64,000 nucleotides of DNA, taken from positions 1 to 64,000 of the forward strand of contig VXSG01000039.1 of the NCBI GenBank assembly GCA_009838075.1, read 5' to 3'. A program made the translations under genes and the position numbers. Shown here one piece after another: positions 8,661-17,965 of the stretch. The notes below the pieces were generated by a model, which saw only the letters and a list, made by a program, of their open reading frames with translations, was not told the DNA's origin and searched no databases. The stretch is from Boseongicola sp. SB0665_bin_10 (GTDB lineage: Bacteria; Pseudomonadota; Alphaproteobacteria; Rhodobacterales; Rhodobacteraceae). How positions within the stretch are numbered: position 1 is the stretch's first letter; each line of letters begins with the position of its first letter.

Positions 8661-9188
8661 CTACATCAGGTACTGCCAGCGGAAATCGTCGATCCAGAGA
8701 AATCCGTCCTCGAATGCCTTCATGCCCTTGGGCAGGTATTTCGTGAGCTGCCATTCAAAAAGGAAATAGATGAGAAGGACCATGCCGACGCACGTGCTCG
8801 CGGTTGTGCGCCAGGAATGCTTGCCGATGAACCGCATGTAGAATCCGAGGAACAGCGCCGTGGCGATGTAGGTTCCCACAACTTGCACGAGCAGGAGCAT
8901 GACCGTAAGTGCCACGAAGGAGATCAGGACGAGCCCGAGGCTCTGGCTGTCAATGTAGGGTGCCTTGTTCCGGCTTTCCGGAGTCGCGCCCCGGAACCAG
9001 CGGGCCAGCGTCCAGAGCGAAGCCAGCGCCATTCCCGCGCTCAGCCAAAAGGGCCAGACGCCTGCGCCAGGACCCCTGCCTTCGACCCAGCCAATGTGCA
9101 GTTCGTCCGTCACGACGGTCCACATCAGCCCGAGCGACAGCAGAAGCAACCCGACAGCCATAAGAAGCTCAGCGGATCGTGTCGACAT
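8661..9188 (-). CDS. tctB: Tripartite tricarboxylate transporter, small membrane subunit TctB
   Basis: This 175-residue protein has four predicted transmembrane helices (starting ELLMAVGLLLLSLGLMW near the N-terminus, then VWPFWLSAGMALASLW and two C-terminal spans), matching TctB of TTT transporters. It partners TctA in the inner membrane. The ATG at 9188 has a strong GGAGGAA ribosome-binding site. It lies between tctC and tctA in the normal TTT gene order, separated from tctC by 121 bases holding a strong hairpin. Confidence 0.9.
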   Translation of the reverse strand: MSTRSAELLMAVGLLLLSLGLMWTVVTDELHIGWVEGRGPGAGVWPFWLSAGMALASLWTLARWFRGATPESRNKAPYIDSQSLGLVLISFVALTVMLLLVQVVGTYIATALFLGFYMRFIGKHSWRTTASTCVGMVLLIYFLFEWQLTKYLPKGMKAFEDGFLWIDDFRWQYLM

Positions 9189-9273
9189 CTTGTTCCTCCC
9201 CGAGGGCCGCAGCCCAAGCGCGGCCAGACCTGTACGAGACTCCGGAATCTCGCCGTGTTTGGCAATGCATATG

Positions 9274-9301
9274 GCTCCGGGCCGGTTTCCCGGCCCGGAG
9301 C
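9274..9301 (-). promoter_or_regulatory. Intercistronic hairpin between tctC and tctB
   Basis: A perfect 12-bp inverted repeat (GCTCCGGGCCGG at 9274-9285 and its complement at 9290-9301) with a 4-base loop follows the tctC stop. There is no T-run after it in the leftward direction, so it is more likely to protect the 3' end of the binding-protein message or reduce read-through than to be a full intrinsic terminator. Confidence 0.7.
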
Positions 9302-9309
9302 GATCTTTC

Positions 9310-10293
9310 TTATTCGCCGGTGATCGCGCCGGCGCCGACCTGTGCGATCAGCTTCTTGTGCGCCTCGACCTGGCTGGCGTGGAAGCTCGCCAAGTCCGCA
9401 CCATTGAGCATGCCGTCGCAGGTGAGGCCGTCAGACACGCAGAATTCCTGCCATTCCGCGCTGTCAAACAGCGTCTGGAAGAGGTTCGTGTAGAACTCAA
9501 CCGCCTCGGGTGACATTCCCGGAGGGCCGTTGACCGAACGCTGCATGTAGTACTCGATGTCCACTCCGAGCTCCCGTGCAGTCGGAACGTCCGGAAACGC
9601 GGCCATCCGCTCGCCGGTGAACTGCACCAAGGGCTTGGAGTCGCCGGACTCGTAGAAGGCAAGCTGCTCGGAGGGGTTGTTGACCGTCGAGTCGATCTGC
9701 TTGCCGATCAGGTTCTTGGCCACGGTGCCCCCTCCCGGAAACGGAATGTAGGTCACCTCGTAGTCGAAGGCCGCCTCCATCATTGCCGTCAGGACGCTGT
9801 CTTCCTGGCCCGAGCCCGTGCCGCCGACTTTCCAGTCCAGCCCCGCGCCCTTCACCGCGTCGACATAGGAGTCAAGGTCGGTGATGTCTTCGCGGTCCGT
9901 GTGAACCCAGAGCAGGAACGTGTCCATTGCCATCAATCCGATGGGCGTGAACTTGGTCACGTCAACGCCGAGATCCTCTTGAATGATCGGGGTGGTATAG
10001 AAGCTGTTCAGCGTCATCATCACCGTGTGATCGTCCCCGGCCTTGTCCTGCATGTAGCGCAGGGCTTCGGCACCGGAGCCGCCGGGCTTGTTGATCGGAA
10101 TGAACGGGCGCGAGCTGAGCCCCTTTTGTTCGATCAGGCCCTGAAGCAGACGCGCGATCTGGTCGGCGCCGCCTCCGGTTCCCGCCATGATGATGAATTC
10201 CACCGGCTTGCGGGGCTGCCACTCCGCCAGTGCGACGGGCGCAGATACGGCAACCGCCAGCGCGCTTGCCATTAGGGTCTTCAGGTATTTCAT
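9310..10293 (-). CDS. tctC: TTT-family periplasmic solute-binding protein TctC (Bug family)
   Basis: This 327-residue protein opens with a Sec signal peptide (MKYLKTLMASALAVAVSA, predicted cleavage after ALA near 23) and the Bug/TctC fold: FIIMAGTGGGADQIARLL, INKPGGSGAEALRYM, and GGTGSGQEDSVLTAMM in the middle. It captures a carboxylate in the periplasm for TctAB. The start at 10293 is chosen for its GGAGG site and signal peptide; the frame stays open upstream but that part is not protein-like. It is the first transporter gene after the oxalate enzymes and stress protein on the same strand. Ligand probably a small carboxylate; oxalate is a hypothesis. Confidence 0.92.
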   Translation of the reverse strand: MKYLKTLMASALAVAVSAPVALAEWQPRKPVEFIIMAGTGGGADQIARLLQGLIEQKGLSSRPFIPINKPGGSGAEALRYMQDKAGDDHTVMMTLNSFYTTPIIQEDLGVDVTKFTPIGLMAMDTFLLWVHTDREDITDLDSYVDAVKGAGLDWKVGGTGSGQEDSVLTAMMEAAFDYEVTYIPFPGGGTVAKNLIGKQIDSTVNNPSEQLAFYESGDSKPLVQFTGERMAAFPDVPTARELGVDIEYYMQRSVNGPPGMSPEAVEFYTNLFQTLFDSAEWQEFCVSDGLTCDGMLNGADLASFHASQVEAHKKLIAQVGAGAITGE

Positions 10294-10415
10294 GGTTTTC
10301 CTCCATCGGGTTTTCCATGACTTGATTTCCCTTGTCGCGCCGAATGCCGGTCTCCGCCGACTGTCCGGTCGCGGCAAGGAGCGATGATCTCGATCGAATT
10401 CCTGCATCATTTGCC

Positions 10416-11264
10416 TCAATGAACCAAAACCACTGGTAAATCCGCTTTCGCGACGACCACTTGGCTGTTGCCGCCAAAGATCGACTCGCGTTCATAGCTT
10501 TCGTGATAGGCGCCCATGACCAGCATGTCGGCTTCGGCGGATCTGGATTCCGAGAGCAGCTGGTGACCGACTACGGATCCACGGGCCTCGAAACGCCGGA
10601 TTGCCGAGGGTATGCCCTTGGATTCGAGATAGTGCCGAAGCTCTTCGGAACTTGCCGGATGGTCAATGGAGCCGGACGATATGATCGTGACGGATTCGGC
10701 GTGCGCGATGATCGGCATGGCAAGGCCGACCGCGCGGGAAGCCTCGATCGAGCCGTTCCATGCAATTGCGACATGGGTTCCAAGGCGATCATGGGCCGGA
10801 TCCGTATCGGGGCACATCATGACCGGTCGGCCTGACGCAAACAGCGCTGATTTCAGGGTATTCGCCCCAAGACTCGCGCCTTCGGGCTGCGGTACGCAGA
10901 TGAGGTCGGCAACACGTCCGTAGTGACGGACCGCGTCGACCTGCTTGCCCTCGAACTCGATGAATCGGGCAGTCGTCGTGCCCGGCTGCGGGTCCGCGTC
11001 TTTCAGCCCGAATTCCTCTGCAAGCTTCCGGAACTCGGTGGTGAGCCGCGTTCGCGTGACATCGGCGTTGCGGCCGGCTGCCTCCTCGATCTGCTTTCTC
11101 AGCACGCTGGGCATGACCACCCCATATGGCATCATGTCATCCGGCGTTGGATGGCAGTGCACGATCCGGACATGCGCCCCGAAACGCTTGGCGAGGACGG
11201 TGGCATGGGCGAGGACGTTCCTGCCCTTTCCGTCGCCGCGAACCGGCAGCATGATCGTATGCAT
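10416..11264 (-). CDS. Universal stress protein (UspA family)
   Basis: This 282-residue protein has tandem Usp-like halves: MHTIMLPVRGDGKGRNVLAHA at the start and THVAIAWNGSIEASRAVGLA from about residue 160, ending with VMGAYHESYERESIFGG, which carries a nucleotide-binding-type glycine pattern. Usp proteins are cytoplasmic and often encoded beside transporters, where they may tune flux or stress response. The ATG at 11264 is preferred since upstream codons are low-complexity and arginine-rich. It sits between the formyltransferase and tctC on the same strand, inside the oxalate cluster. Confidence 0.85.
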   Translation of the reverse strand: MHTIMLPVRGDGKGRNVLAHATVLAKRFGAHVRIVHCHPTPDDMMPYGVVMPSVLRKQIEEAAGRNADVTRTRLTTEFRKLAEEFGLKDADPQPGTTTARFIEFEGKQVDAVRHYGRVADLICVPQPEGASLGANTLKSALFASGRPVMMCPDTDPAHDRLGTHVAIAWNGSIEASRAVGLAMPIIAHAESVTIISSGSIDHPASSEELRHYLESKGIPSAIRRFEARGSVVGHQLLSESRSAEADMLVMGAYHESYERESIFGGNSQVVVAKADLPVVLVH

Positions 11265-11328
11265 CGCGCATTCCCGCACTAGGTTCGGCCTCCGATTCCG
11301 GTCGTGTCTCTTTCCGCCAGTCCCACGG

Positions 11329-12246
11329 CTACTCCCCCAGCACGTCACCCTTTGAGATGCCGGCCTCACCTGCCCATTCGGCAGCCGGAATCTTCCCGGA
11401 TCCAGCAGGTCGAACGCGCTTGATCAGGATGCGGCCGCCGACGCACTGAACGGTGATTCCCGCGTCACTGACGTCCATCACGCGCGACGAGATACCGTCA
11501 CCATCGGCGCGGGCGCAGTCAAAGATCCCGAGTTCCTGTCCGTTGCAGGTCGTCCAGGCACCAGGTGCAGGGTTGGTGCCGCGGATCAGGTTGTAGACCT
11601 GCTCGAAGGGCTTGTTCCAATCGATGCGGCTGTGCCTCTTCGTGCAGCGCCGCTCATATGTCGCCTCCGATTCCTCCGGCGCGATGCGGGGCGGACTGCC
11701 GGTTCGGAACAGGTCGCAGACCTCGATGACGCTCTCTACAGCAGGCGGATAGATCTTCTTGAAGTACAGGTCGATGACCGTGTCGTCAGGGCCGATCTCG
11801 CACTCCCACTGCAAGAGGCAGTCGCCTTCGTCGAGCCCGTCCGAAGGGTAGAACCAGCTGTAGCCGGACCTTGTCGCACCCATGATGATCGGCCAGTTGA
11901 CCGCCGACGGTCCGCGATGCAAGGGGAGCAGGGACGGATGAAAGCAGATGGAGCCAAGCCTGGGCGTGTCGCGCGCCGCCTCCGGCACGAATATGTTGAC
12001 GAAGGCCATTATCATCAGGTCGGCGTTGAAACCCGCGAGCTCTTCCAGCGCCGCCGCGTCATTGAAGTCGCCTGGCTGCAGCACCGGGAGCGACTCCTCC
12101 AGGGCGAACTCCTTGATCGGGTCGACCGGCCTCCCCTCGCGATCAGGTTCGCAATAGACCGCCACGACCTCGTCACGGCCTTCTTCGAGAATGCGGGCGA
12201 GGCTGTCCTTTCCAAACGCCTGCTGGCCCATGACAATCACTCTCAT
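11329..12246 (-). CDS. Formyltransferase family protein, like the hydrolase half of 10-formyl-THF dehydrogenase (ALDH1L1)
   Basis: This 305-residue protein has a formyltransferase N-terminal domain with HPSLLPLHRG (103-112), NWPIIMG (117-123) and GLDEGDCLLQWE (137-148), then a C-terminal FMT-type domain with NLIRGTNPAPGAW. The HxSLLP histidine (H103) and the aspartate in GLDEG (D139) are kept, but the Asn of methionyl-tRNA formyltransferases two residues before the histidine is Cys101. Overall it looks like the 310-residue N-terminal module of ALDH1L1, not tRNA formyltransferase. Lying 49 bases after frc, it may move or hydrolyse the one-carbon unit arising from formyl-CoA, perhaps via 10-formyl-THF. 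Substrate is inferred. Confidence 0.8.
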   Translation of the reverse strand: MRVIVMGQQAFGKDSLARILEEGRDEVVAVYCEPDREGRPVDPIKEFALEESLPVLQPGDFNDAAALEELAGFNADLMIMAFVNIFVPEAARDTPRLGSICFHPSLLPLHRGPSAVNWPIIMGATRSGYSWFYPSDGLDEGDCLLQWECEIGPDDTVIDLYFKKIYPPAVESVIEVCDLFRTGSPPRIAPEESEATYERRCTKRHSRIDWNKPFEQVYNLIRGTNPAPGAWTTCNGQELGIFDCARADGDGISSRVMDVSDAGITVQCVGGRILIKRVRPAGSGKIPAAEWAGEAGISKGDVLGE

Positions 12247-12295
12247 GCAGGTCTCCATACGCTGGTGACGGGAGACAGGAACGCAGTCTCGGTGG

Positions 12296-13570
12296 TCACT
12301 CGGCCGCCTCCTTGTTCACGTCTCCCACGGCGCCGCTTTCGAGCACGCGCATCAGGTCGTCGCCTCCGTAGCCAAGGTCCCCGGCCAGGATCTCTCGGGT
12401 GTGTTCTCCGAGCAGCGGCGAGCGGATCACGTCCACCGGGCTGTCGGAGAGCTTGATGGGGCAGCCGACCGACACGTAGGTTCCCCGTTCCGGGTGCTCG
12501 ACATCGACGATGGTGCCCGTCTCGCGCAGGCCCTCGTCCTCCATCAGTTCCTTCATCGACAGGATCGGTCCGACGGGGATGTTGAGCGGGTTGCAGATTT
12601 CCATCACTTCGAACTTTGTCTTGGTCATGGTCCACTCCTCGATCCGCTCGAAGATCTCGTTGAGCTTGTCGAGCCTTTCCGGCGGGGTCGCATAGCCCTC
12701 TTTCGTCTTCCATTCAGGTTCGCCGATGACATCGCAGACCTGTTCCCAGGCTGCAGCCTGGGTGATGAAATACGTGTACGCGTTGGGATCGGTTTCCCAT
12801 CCCCTGCACTTCAGGATGCGCCCTGGCTGGCCGCCGCCGGAATCGTTCCCGGCGCGCGGGGTGGCCTCGCCGAACGGGATGCCCTCGCCATGCTGGCTGT
12901 ATTCCGTGAGCGGCCCTCGGGCGAGCCTTTGCTGGTCGCGCAGCTTGACCCGCGCGAGGTTCAGGACACCGTCCTGCATCGCCGCCGAGACCTTCTGGCC
13001 GCGTCCGGAACTCTCGCGCTGGTAGAGCGCGGTCACGATGCCAAGGCAAAGATGCAGGCCCGTTCCGCTGTCGCCCACCTGGGCACCGGTCACGAGGGGC
13101 GGACCGTCGTGGAAGCCGGTGGTCGATGCAGATCCGCCGGCGCACTGGGCCACGTTTTCGTAGACCTTGCAGTCCTCGTACTTGCCGGGGCCAAATCCCT
13201 TGATCGATGCGAGGATGATGCGCGGGTTGATTTCCTGGATTCGCTCCCAGGAAAAGCCCATGCGGTCAAGCGCTCCGGGCGCGAAGTTCTCGACCATCAC
13301 GTCACAGATCTCGATGAGTCGGGTCAGGACCTCCCTGCCGGTCTCGTTCTTCGAGTTGAGCTCGATCGAACGCTTGTTGTGGTTGAGCATCGTGAAATAC
13401 AGGCTGTCGGCTCCGGGCACGTCCACCAGCTGCTTCCGGGTCGCGTCGCCCACGCCCGGACGCTCGACCTTGATCACGTCCGCCCCGAACCATGCAAGAA
13501 GCTGGGTGCAGGTCGGGCCGGACTGGACATGGGTGAAGTCCAGAACCCTTATTCCATCGAGTGCCTTCAT
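12296..13570 (-). CDS. frc: Formyl-CoA:oxalate CoA-transferase
   Basis: This 424-residue class III CoA-transferase closely follows Oxalobacter formyl-CoA transferase in recalled sequence: [64 protein letters not shown], the catalytic aspartate in [10 protein letters not shown] (D167), and the glycine loop SGGGQPG (244-250). It transfers CoA from formyl-CoA to oxalate, giving oxalyl-CoA and formate, and cycles with oxalyl-CoA decarboxylase encoded just upstream. The long open frame above 13570 is rejected because homology starts exactly at MKALDG. It is part of the leftward operon under GntR. Confidence 0.95.
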   Translation of the reverse strand: MKALDGIRVLDFTHVQSGPTCTQLLAWFGADVIKVERPGVGDATRKQLVDVPGADSLYFTMLNHNKRSIELNSKNETGREVLTRLIEICDVMVENFAPGALDRMGFSWERIQEINPRIILASIKGFGPGKYEDCKVYENVAQCAGGSASTTGFHDGPPLVTGAQVGDSGTGLHLCLGIVTALYQRESSGRGQKVSAAMQDGVLNLARVKLRDQQRLARGPLTEYSQHGEGIPFGEATPRAGNDSGGGQPGRILKCRGWETDPNAYTYFITQAAAWEQVCDVIGEPEWKTKEGYATPPERLDKLNEIFERIEEWTMTKTKFEVMEICNPLNIPVGPILSMKELMEDEGLRETGTIVDVEHPERGTYVSVGCPIKLSDSPVDVIRSPLLGEHTREILAGDLGYGGDDLMRVLESGAVGDVNKEAAE

Positions 13571-13638
13571 CTCCTCATCTCTCTTTGTGTCCCGGGTTGC
13601 CTGCGTTCGGCGACGCCTGGAGCCGCCCGGGCGTGATG

Positions 13639-15360
13639 TCAATTCCGTTGCACTGCGCTCTGCGGGTTCAGGTTTCCGATGCGGCCCGATTCGGTGCCGG
13701 CCTCGGGATCGATGATGGCGTTGACGAGGGTCGGCTTGCCGCTGGCAACGGCATCGCGCACGGCGCGCTCCAGGTCGTCCGGACTGCGAGCGGTGACTCC
13801 CTCGCCCCCGAAAGCCTGCATCATGAGGTCGTATCTGGACTCCCGCACGAACACGGTGGTGCCGGGGTCGCGGCCCGTGGGATCGGCATCGGTGCCCCGG
13901 TAGATCCCTGAATTGTTGAAGACCACGACGCAGACAGGCAGCCCGTAGCGGCATATGGTCTCCACTTCCATGCCGCTGAACCCGAAGGCGGAATCGCCCT
14001 CGACCGCCACGACCGGGTGACCGGTCTCGACCGCGGCGGCAATCGCCGTGCCCATGCCGATGCCCATCACGCCCCACGTGCCGACATCAAGCCGCTTGCG
14101 CGGCCTGGACATGTCGATGATCGACCGCGCGAAGTCGAGCGTGTTCGCGCCCTCGTTGACAAGTATCGCATCCGGATGATCGGCGAATATCCTCTTCAAC
14201 CGACCCAGCGCACCGTGGAAGTCCATCGGCACGTTGTTGTTGGCAAGCTTGGGCGCCATCCGTTCGACATTGGCGGCACGCTTTGCGCAGACCGCCTCGG
14301 TCCAGTCCGCGGGCGGGGGCGCCCACCTGTCCATCTTCGCCAGCATCAGGGACAGCGTGCTTTCGATGTCGCCGACCAGCGGCGCGTCGATCGGCTGGTT
14401 GGAGTCCATTTCCTTCGGGTCGATGTCGACGTGAATGAATTTCTTGGTGAAGCGTTCGCCCCACTGCCGTCCCTGTCCATGCCCCAGCAGCCAGTTGAGG
14501 CGCGCGCCGATCAGCATGACGCAATCGCTTTCCTTCAGGACAAGGCTTCGGGCAGCGCCGGCATATTGCGGATGGTCGTCCGGCAGAAGGCCCTTGGCCA
14601 TGGACATCGCGATGTAGGGTGCGCCAGTTCTTTCGACGAACTGCCGCACGATCGCGTCGCATTGCGCATAGGCCGCGCCCTTGCCGAGGATGAGCAACGG
14701 CTTTCTTGCACCCTTGAGAACGTCAATCGCCCGGTCGACGGCGTGCGGCGCGGGGAGCTGCGCCGGGCTCGGGTCGACAACCTTGATCAGGCCCCTTGCT
14801 CCTGTCTCCGCATCCATGACCTGTCCGAGCAGGCTGGCAGGGATGTCGAGATAGACACCGCCTGGCCGGCCTGAAACGGCAGCACGTATGGCACGCGCGA
14901 TCCCGACGCCGATGTCGTCGGCGTGGAGGATGCGGTAGGCGGCCTTGCACAGAGGTTTGGCCACGGCGAGCTGGTCCATCTCCTCGTAGTCACCCTTCTG
15001 GAGATCCACGATTTCACGCTCGGAACTTCCAGAGATCAGGATCATCGGCCAGCAGTTCGTGGTCGCATGGGCAAGGCTGACGAGGCCGTTGAGGAATCCC
15101 GGCGCCGACACGGTGAGACACACGCCGGGCTTCCGGGTCAGGTAGCCGGCGGTCGCCGCGGCGTTGCCGGCATTGGATTCATGCCGGAACGAAATGACGC
15201 GCATGCCCTCGGCCTGCATCATTCGGCCGAGATCCGTAACCGGGATGCCAGGGACATGGTAGACGTTGCTGATCCCGTTGAGCTTGAGCGCGTCGATGAT
15301 CAGGTGGAAGCCGTCCGTAAGCTCCTGCGAGACTTCCGTCTTCGAGTCCGATCCGTCCAT
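13639..15360 (-). CDS. oxc: Oxalyl-CoA decarboxylase (thiamine diphosphate enzyme)
   Basis: This 573-residue ThDP enzyme closely resembles Oxalobacter Oxc: [17 protein letters not shown] near the start, [77 protein letters not shown], and the ThDP/Mg motif [11 protein letters not shown] to FNN. It decarboxylates oxalyl-CoA to formyl-CoA and CO2. The ATG at 15360 is preferred over the ATG at 15369 because GGAG lies about ten bases before it and only two before the other. The GntR stop lies at 15366, so the genes are nearly abutting and probably co-transcribed. Confidence 0.95.
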   Translation of the reverse strand: MDGSDSKTEVSQELTDGFHLIIDALKLNGISNVYHVPGIPVTDLGRMMQAEGMRVISFRHESNAGNAAATAGYLTRKPGVCLTVSAPGFLNGLVSLAHATTNCWPMILISGSSEREIVDLQKGDYEEMDQLAVAKPLCKAAYRILHADDIGVGIARAIRAAVSGRPGGVYLDIPASLLGQVMDAETGARGLIKVVDPSPAQLPAPHAVDRAIDVLKGARKPLLILGKGAAYAQCDAIVRQFVERTGAPYIAMSMAKGLLPDDHPQYAGAARSLVLKESDCVMLIGARLNWLLGHGQGRQWGERFTKKFIHVDIDPKEMDSNQPIDAPLVGDIESTLSLMLAKMDRWAPPPADWTEAVCAKRAANVERMAPKLANNNVPMDFHGALGRLKRIFADHPDAILVNEGANTLDFARSIIDMSRPRKRLDVGTWGVMGIGMGTAIAAAVETGHPVVAVEGDSAFGFSGMEVETICRYGLPVCVVVFNNSGIYRGTDADPTGRDPGTTVFVRESRYDLMMQAFGGEGVTARSPDDLERAVRDAVASGKPTLVNAIIDPEAGTESGRIGNLNPQSAVQRN

Positions 15361-15365
15361 ATTCG

Positions 15366-16085
15366 TCATGCTCCAGGTTGGCTGCCTGACTCGGCAACGG
15401 GTTCCAGGCGCGCCCAGGTGCGAGCGACATGGTCGTGAAGGCGCATCGTGTGTTCGCGCACGAGCCTCTCCGCGAGATCAGGGTCACGCGCTTCGAGCGC
15501 CTCGATGATGGACATGTGGTCAACCACCGAGCGGCTGGCTCGATCGTTTTCGCCAAGCGCACGGCGCCGGATGGCGTGCATGTGGACGAAAAGACTCTCG
15601 GCCATGTCGGCAAGCAGTTTGCAACCTGACATCTTCAGGATCATCTGGTGGAACCGGATGTTGGCGTCCGAATACTCGCCGAGATCGGCGCGTGCCGAAC
15701 TCTCGGAATGGCGCATTGCATGCTTGCGCAGCTGCCTGACCTCTCTCTCGCTGGCGTCGGATGCCGCGAGCCGTGCCGCCATCGACTCGAGCGCTGCCCA
15801 CGCGACGATCATTTCGAGGATCTCGGTCAGCGACTTGCGCACGACAAAGACACCCTTTCGTGGCGCAATGCTGACGAGGCCGTCCTTCTCAAGGCGGGCC
15901 AAGGCCTCGCGAAGCGGGGTTCGGGAGATGCCGAGCTGTTCCGCGATGGAACGCTCGTCCAGGCGCAGGTCGGCACCTTCGACGTAGATGTTCATCTGCG
16001 TGATCGCATCCCGAAGCGTTTCGTAGATGTGATCCTTCAGGGTGAAGTTCGTCGCGATCGGCTTCAGCGGCAATCTGCCGGCCAT
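15366..16085 (-). CDS. GntR-family regulator, FadR/FCD subfamily
   Basis: This 239-residue protein has an N-terminal winged helix (YETLRDAITQMNIY, RLDERSIAEQLGISRTPLRE, LVSIAPRKGVFV) and an all-helical FCD ligand domain with metal-binding-type residues (SDANIRFHQMI, SVVDHMSIIEAL, LVREHTMRLHDH). FCD regulators sense small carboxylates and are usually repressors. The gene heads the oxalate operon and abuts oxc. The ATG at 16085 has GGGGGA upstream; ATG 16112 is an alternative. A perfect GTATAC-centred palindrome lies just upstream and is a likely autoregulatory operator. Oxalate, oxalyl-CoA or formyl-CoA could be effectors, by inference. Confidence 0.9.
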   Translation of the reverse strand: MAGRLPLKPIATNFTLKDHIYETLRDAITQMNIYVEGADLRLDERSIAEQLGISRTPLREALARLEKDGLVSIAPRKGVFVVRKSLTEILEMIVAWAALESMAARLAASDASEREVRQLRKHAMRHSESSARADLGEYSDANIRFHQMILKMSGCKLLADMAESLFVHMHAIRRRALGENDRASRSVVDHMSIIEALEARDPDLAERLVREHTMRLHDHVARTWARLEPVAESGSQPGA

Positions 16086-16118
16086 TTCGTTCCGTCCCCC
16101 AGGTTGCGTCATAGCCTG

Positions 16119-16128
16119 TGGTATACCA
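16119..16128. promoter_or_regulatory. Putative FCD-GntR operator TGGTATACCA
   Basis: A perfect 10-bp palindrome, TGGTATACCA, lies 33 bases upstream of the chosen GntR start and 7 bases from the alternative one. FCD-type GntR proteins commonly bind GTATAC-centred palindromes, so this is a candidate operator controlling gntR-oxc-frc. Confidence 0.6.
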
Positions 16129-16489
16129 TACGCCAGCACTTTCTTGCCTGCAACGCCGGAAATGCGCGGCCGGACAGTCGGCAGGCTCTCCGTCCATCCC
16201 TCATGCGCACGGCTTCGACAACCTTGATGCGCCCGGTCCTGGCCGCGGTCGCGGCGGCCCGCCGCCAAGGCGCCGCCCGTGGCGAGGCGTGAGTCCGTAT
16301 CTGTGCAGTTGCCGTGGCCCGGGGGGAGGCGCCGCAAGGGCCCGCCCGAGAAGCTCCAGCCGGTCTGTCCGGGTCTTGCGGCATGTCCTTGACCTCGGCC
16401 AATCGTGCCTTCCCGGGCGACTCGGGACCGCTGTCGCGGCTCGGCCGACTTGCCAAGCCGAGGCCTGCGGCATCGTTTCAGCCACTTCG
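16129..16489. other. Non-coding gap between gntR promoter and lysR end
   Basis: About 360 bases of very GC-rich sequence. All frames give arginine-, proline- and alanine-rich translations typical of antisense or non-coding DNA. It should contain the promoter of the oxalate operon at its left end. No gene, hairpin terminator or repeat was recognised. Confidence 0.5.
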
Positions 16490-17467
16490 TCAAGGGGTCG
16501 AGCGAGTCATTCCGGCGGTTGCCGATTGCCCTAGGGGCCGTGGCATTTCGCCGGCAATCACGTTGGCTGCACGGTCCACGAACTCCCGCACCTTCGGGTC
16601 GATGAATTCGCGGTCGGCGTAGACGAGGCTCACCGGCAGGTCGGCGCCGACCTCATCTTCCAGGATCGGCTCAAGGCGACCCTCTCCGATGTCCTCGGCC
16701 ACGACTGCCGAAGCGATCAATGCGCACCCTATCCCCTCGATCGCGGCGTCCCGGATGTGCTCGATCTCGTTCGCCGAAAACCTGCCGGCAACCGGGACGG
16801 TTCCTCCGTTCCATCGGGGCCATTTCGCACTGGGGGCCCACGCCCCCGAGAACCCGACTATGCAATCGTGCCGTGTCAGGTCCATTGCCCGCACAGGGCG
16901 TCCGGCCCGACCGAGATACTCCGGCGATGCAACCACTATCAGCCGGTCGGAATACACCTGCCTTGCAATCAGGTCCTGATCCCTGACTGGTCCGATTCGC
17001 ACCGCGACATCGACCCCTTCGGCAAGCAGGTCCACGTGCCGTGTCGTCGACTGCACTTCAAGGACCACCTCGGGGAAGTCGCGCAGAAAGCTCGTGAACA
17101 GCCGCAGGAAGTGCGGGCCCGTGACGGAAACCCGCAGCAGGCCGCGTGGGATGTCGTCCAGGCGCCGGACGGCCTCCCAGGCAGCATCCGCGTCGACCAC
17201 GACGCGTTGCGCACGCTTGAGGAGCTCTTCGCCAGGGCGTGTCAGCGCGAGCCGGGTCGTTCGACGCAAGAGCAGGCGGACACCCAGATCGGCCTCAAGC
17301 GAGGCAATGCGGCGGCTGAGCGTTGCGCGCGGCAGGCCCAGCCTGCGTGCGGCTTCGGAAATGCTGCCCGCGCGTGTCACCTCGAGAAACTCGCGCAGCC
17401 GGTCAAGGCTCGGCCTGTGACCCAGATGAGCAGGAGCTGTGTTTTTTTCCGATCTAGTGACGTTCAT
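16490..17467 (-). CDS. LysR-family transcriptional regulator
   Basis: This 325-residue protein has a LysR N-terminal HTH (LREFLEVTRAGSISEAARRL, LPRATLSRRIASLEADLGVRL) and a type 2 periplasmic-like effector domain (DLLAEGVDVAVRIG, RLIVVASPEYL, IEGIGCALIAS). The pattern of DVAVRIGPVRDQDLIAR is that of the CrgA/AaeR-like subgroup. It is divergent from the VOC gene at 17514 with only 46 bases between starts, so it probably regulates the VOC, GST and MATE genes. The start at 17467 (MNVTRSEKN) is chosen over an upstream ATG because the earlier codons would run over the divergent gene. Confidence 0.88.
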   Translation of the reverse strand: MNVTRSEKNTAPAHLGHRPSLDRLREFLEVTRAGSISEAARRLGLPRATLSRRIASLEADLGVRLLLRRTTRLALTRPGEELLKRAQRVVVDADAAWEAVRRLDDIPRGLLRVSVTGPHFLRLFTSFLRDFPEVVLEVQSTTRHVDLLAEGVDVAVRIGPVRDQDLIARQVYSDRLIVVASPEYLGRAGRPVRAMDLTRHDCIVGFSGAWAPSAKWPRWNGGTVPVAGRFSANEIEHIRDAAIEGIGCALIASAVVAEDIGEGRLEPILEDEVGADLPVSLVYADREFIDPKVREFVDRAANVIAGEMPRPLGQSATAGMTRSTP

Positions 17468-17513
17468 GATGCAAGCGTAGCTGTAGGGAAACTGAAGGGA
17501 AAGGCCAAATGCC

Positions 17514-17948
17514 ATGCTGGACATCACGAACTTCGACCATGTCGGCATACGCATCAGCGACCGCGACAGGTCGGTGGCGTTCTACGAACTGCTCGGGTTC
17601 AAGCTGGTCGCCGACGGCGGCTACGCGCGCGGGCACCCCCTGGTGATGCTGCATCCCTCCGGGATCAACATCAACCTGCTCGGCCCGGCCAACGCGCGGC
17701 AGGGCGAGAACGTCCTGATGGATGAAGAGGTCAAGTATCCAGGCATAACGCATCTCGCCGTCAAGGTCCGGGCCGCCGAAGCCGCGGAAGCGTTCGTGGC
17801 CGAGAACGGAATAGCGATCACCGGGCGGCGCGAGTTTCGCGGCACCAGGACGATCTTCATCCGCGACCCCGACAGGAACGTGCTTGAACTGGTCGGACCC
17901 GGGCCCTCGGTCGCGGACCTGATCGCCGAGCATGTCCACGCAAATTGA
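17514..17948 (+). CDS. VOC-family (glyoxalase/bleomycin-resistance-like) protein
   Basis: This 144-residue protein has a single VOC module: FDHVGIRISDRDRSVAFYELLGF at the start, GITHLAVKV in the second beta-alpha unit, and FIRDPDRNVLELVGPG at the end. His in FDHVG, His in THLAV and Glu in LELVG are the expected metal ligands. VOC proteins are glyoxalases, dioxygenases or resistance proteins; the substrate is unknown. The following GST gene starts 18 bases past its stop, suggesting a glutathione-linked detoxification pair under the divergent LysR. Confidence 0.8.
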   Translation: MLDITNFDHVGIRISDRDRSVAFYELLGFKLVADGGYARGHPLVMLHPSGININLLGPANARQGENVLMDEEVKYPGITHLAVKVRAAEAAEAFVAENGIAITGRREFRGTRTIFIRDPDRNVLELVGPGPSVADLIAEHVHAN

Positions 17949-17965
17949 ACCGAAGGAGAAACCCG

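Noticed and set aside
12296-14077. Upstream extension of frc to 593 codons
   Set aside because: The extra N-terminal part is antisense-like to oxc and Arg/Gly-rich; Frc homology begins exactly at MKALDG (13570).
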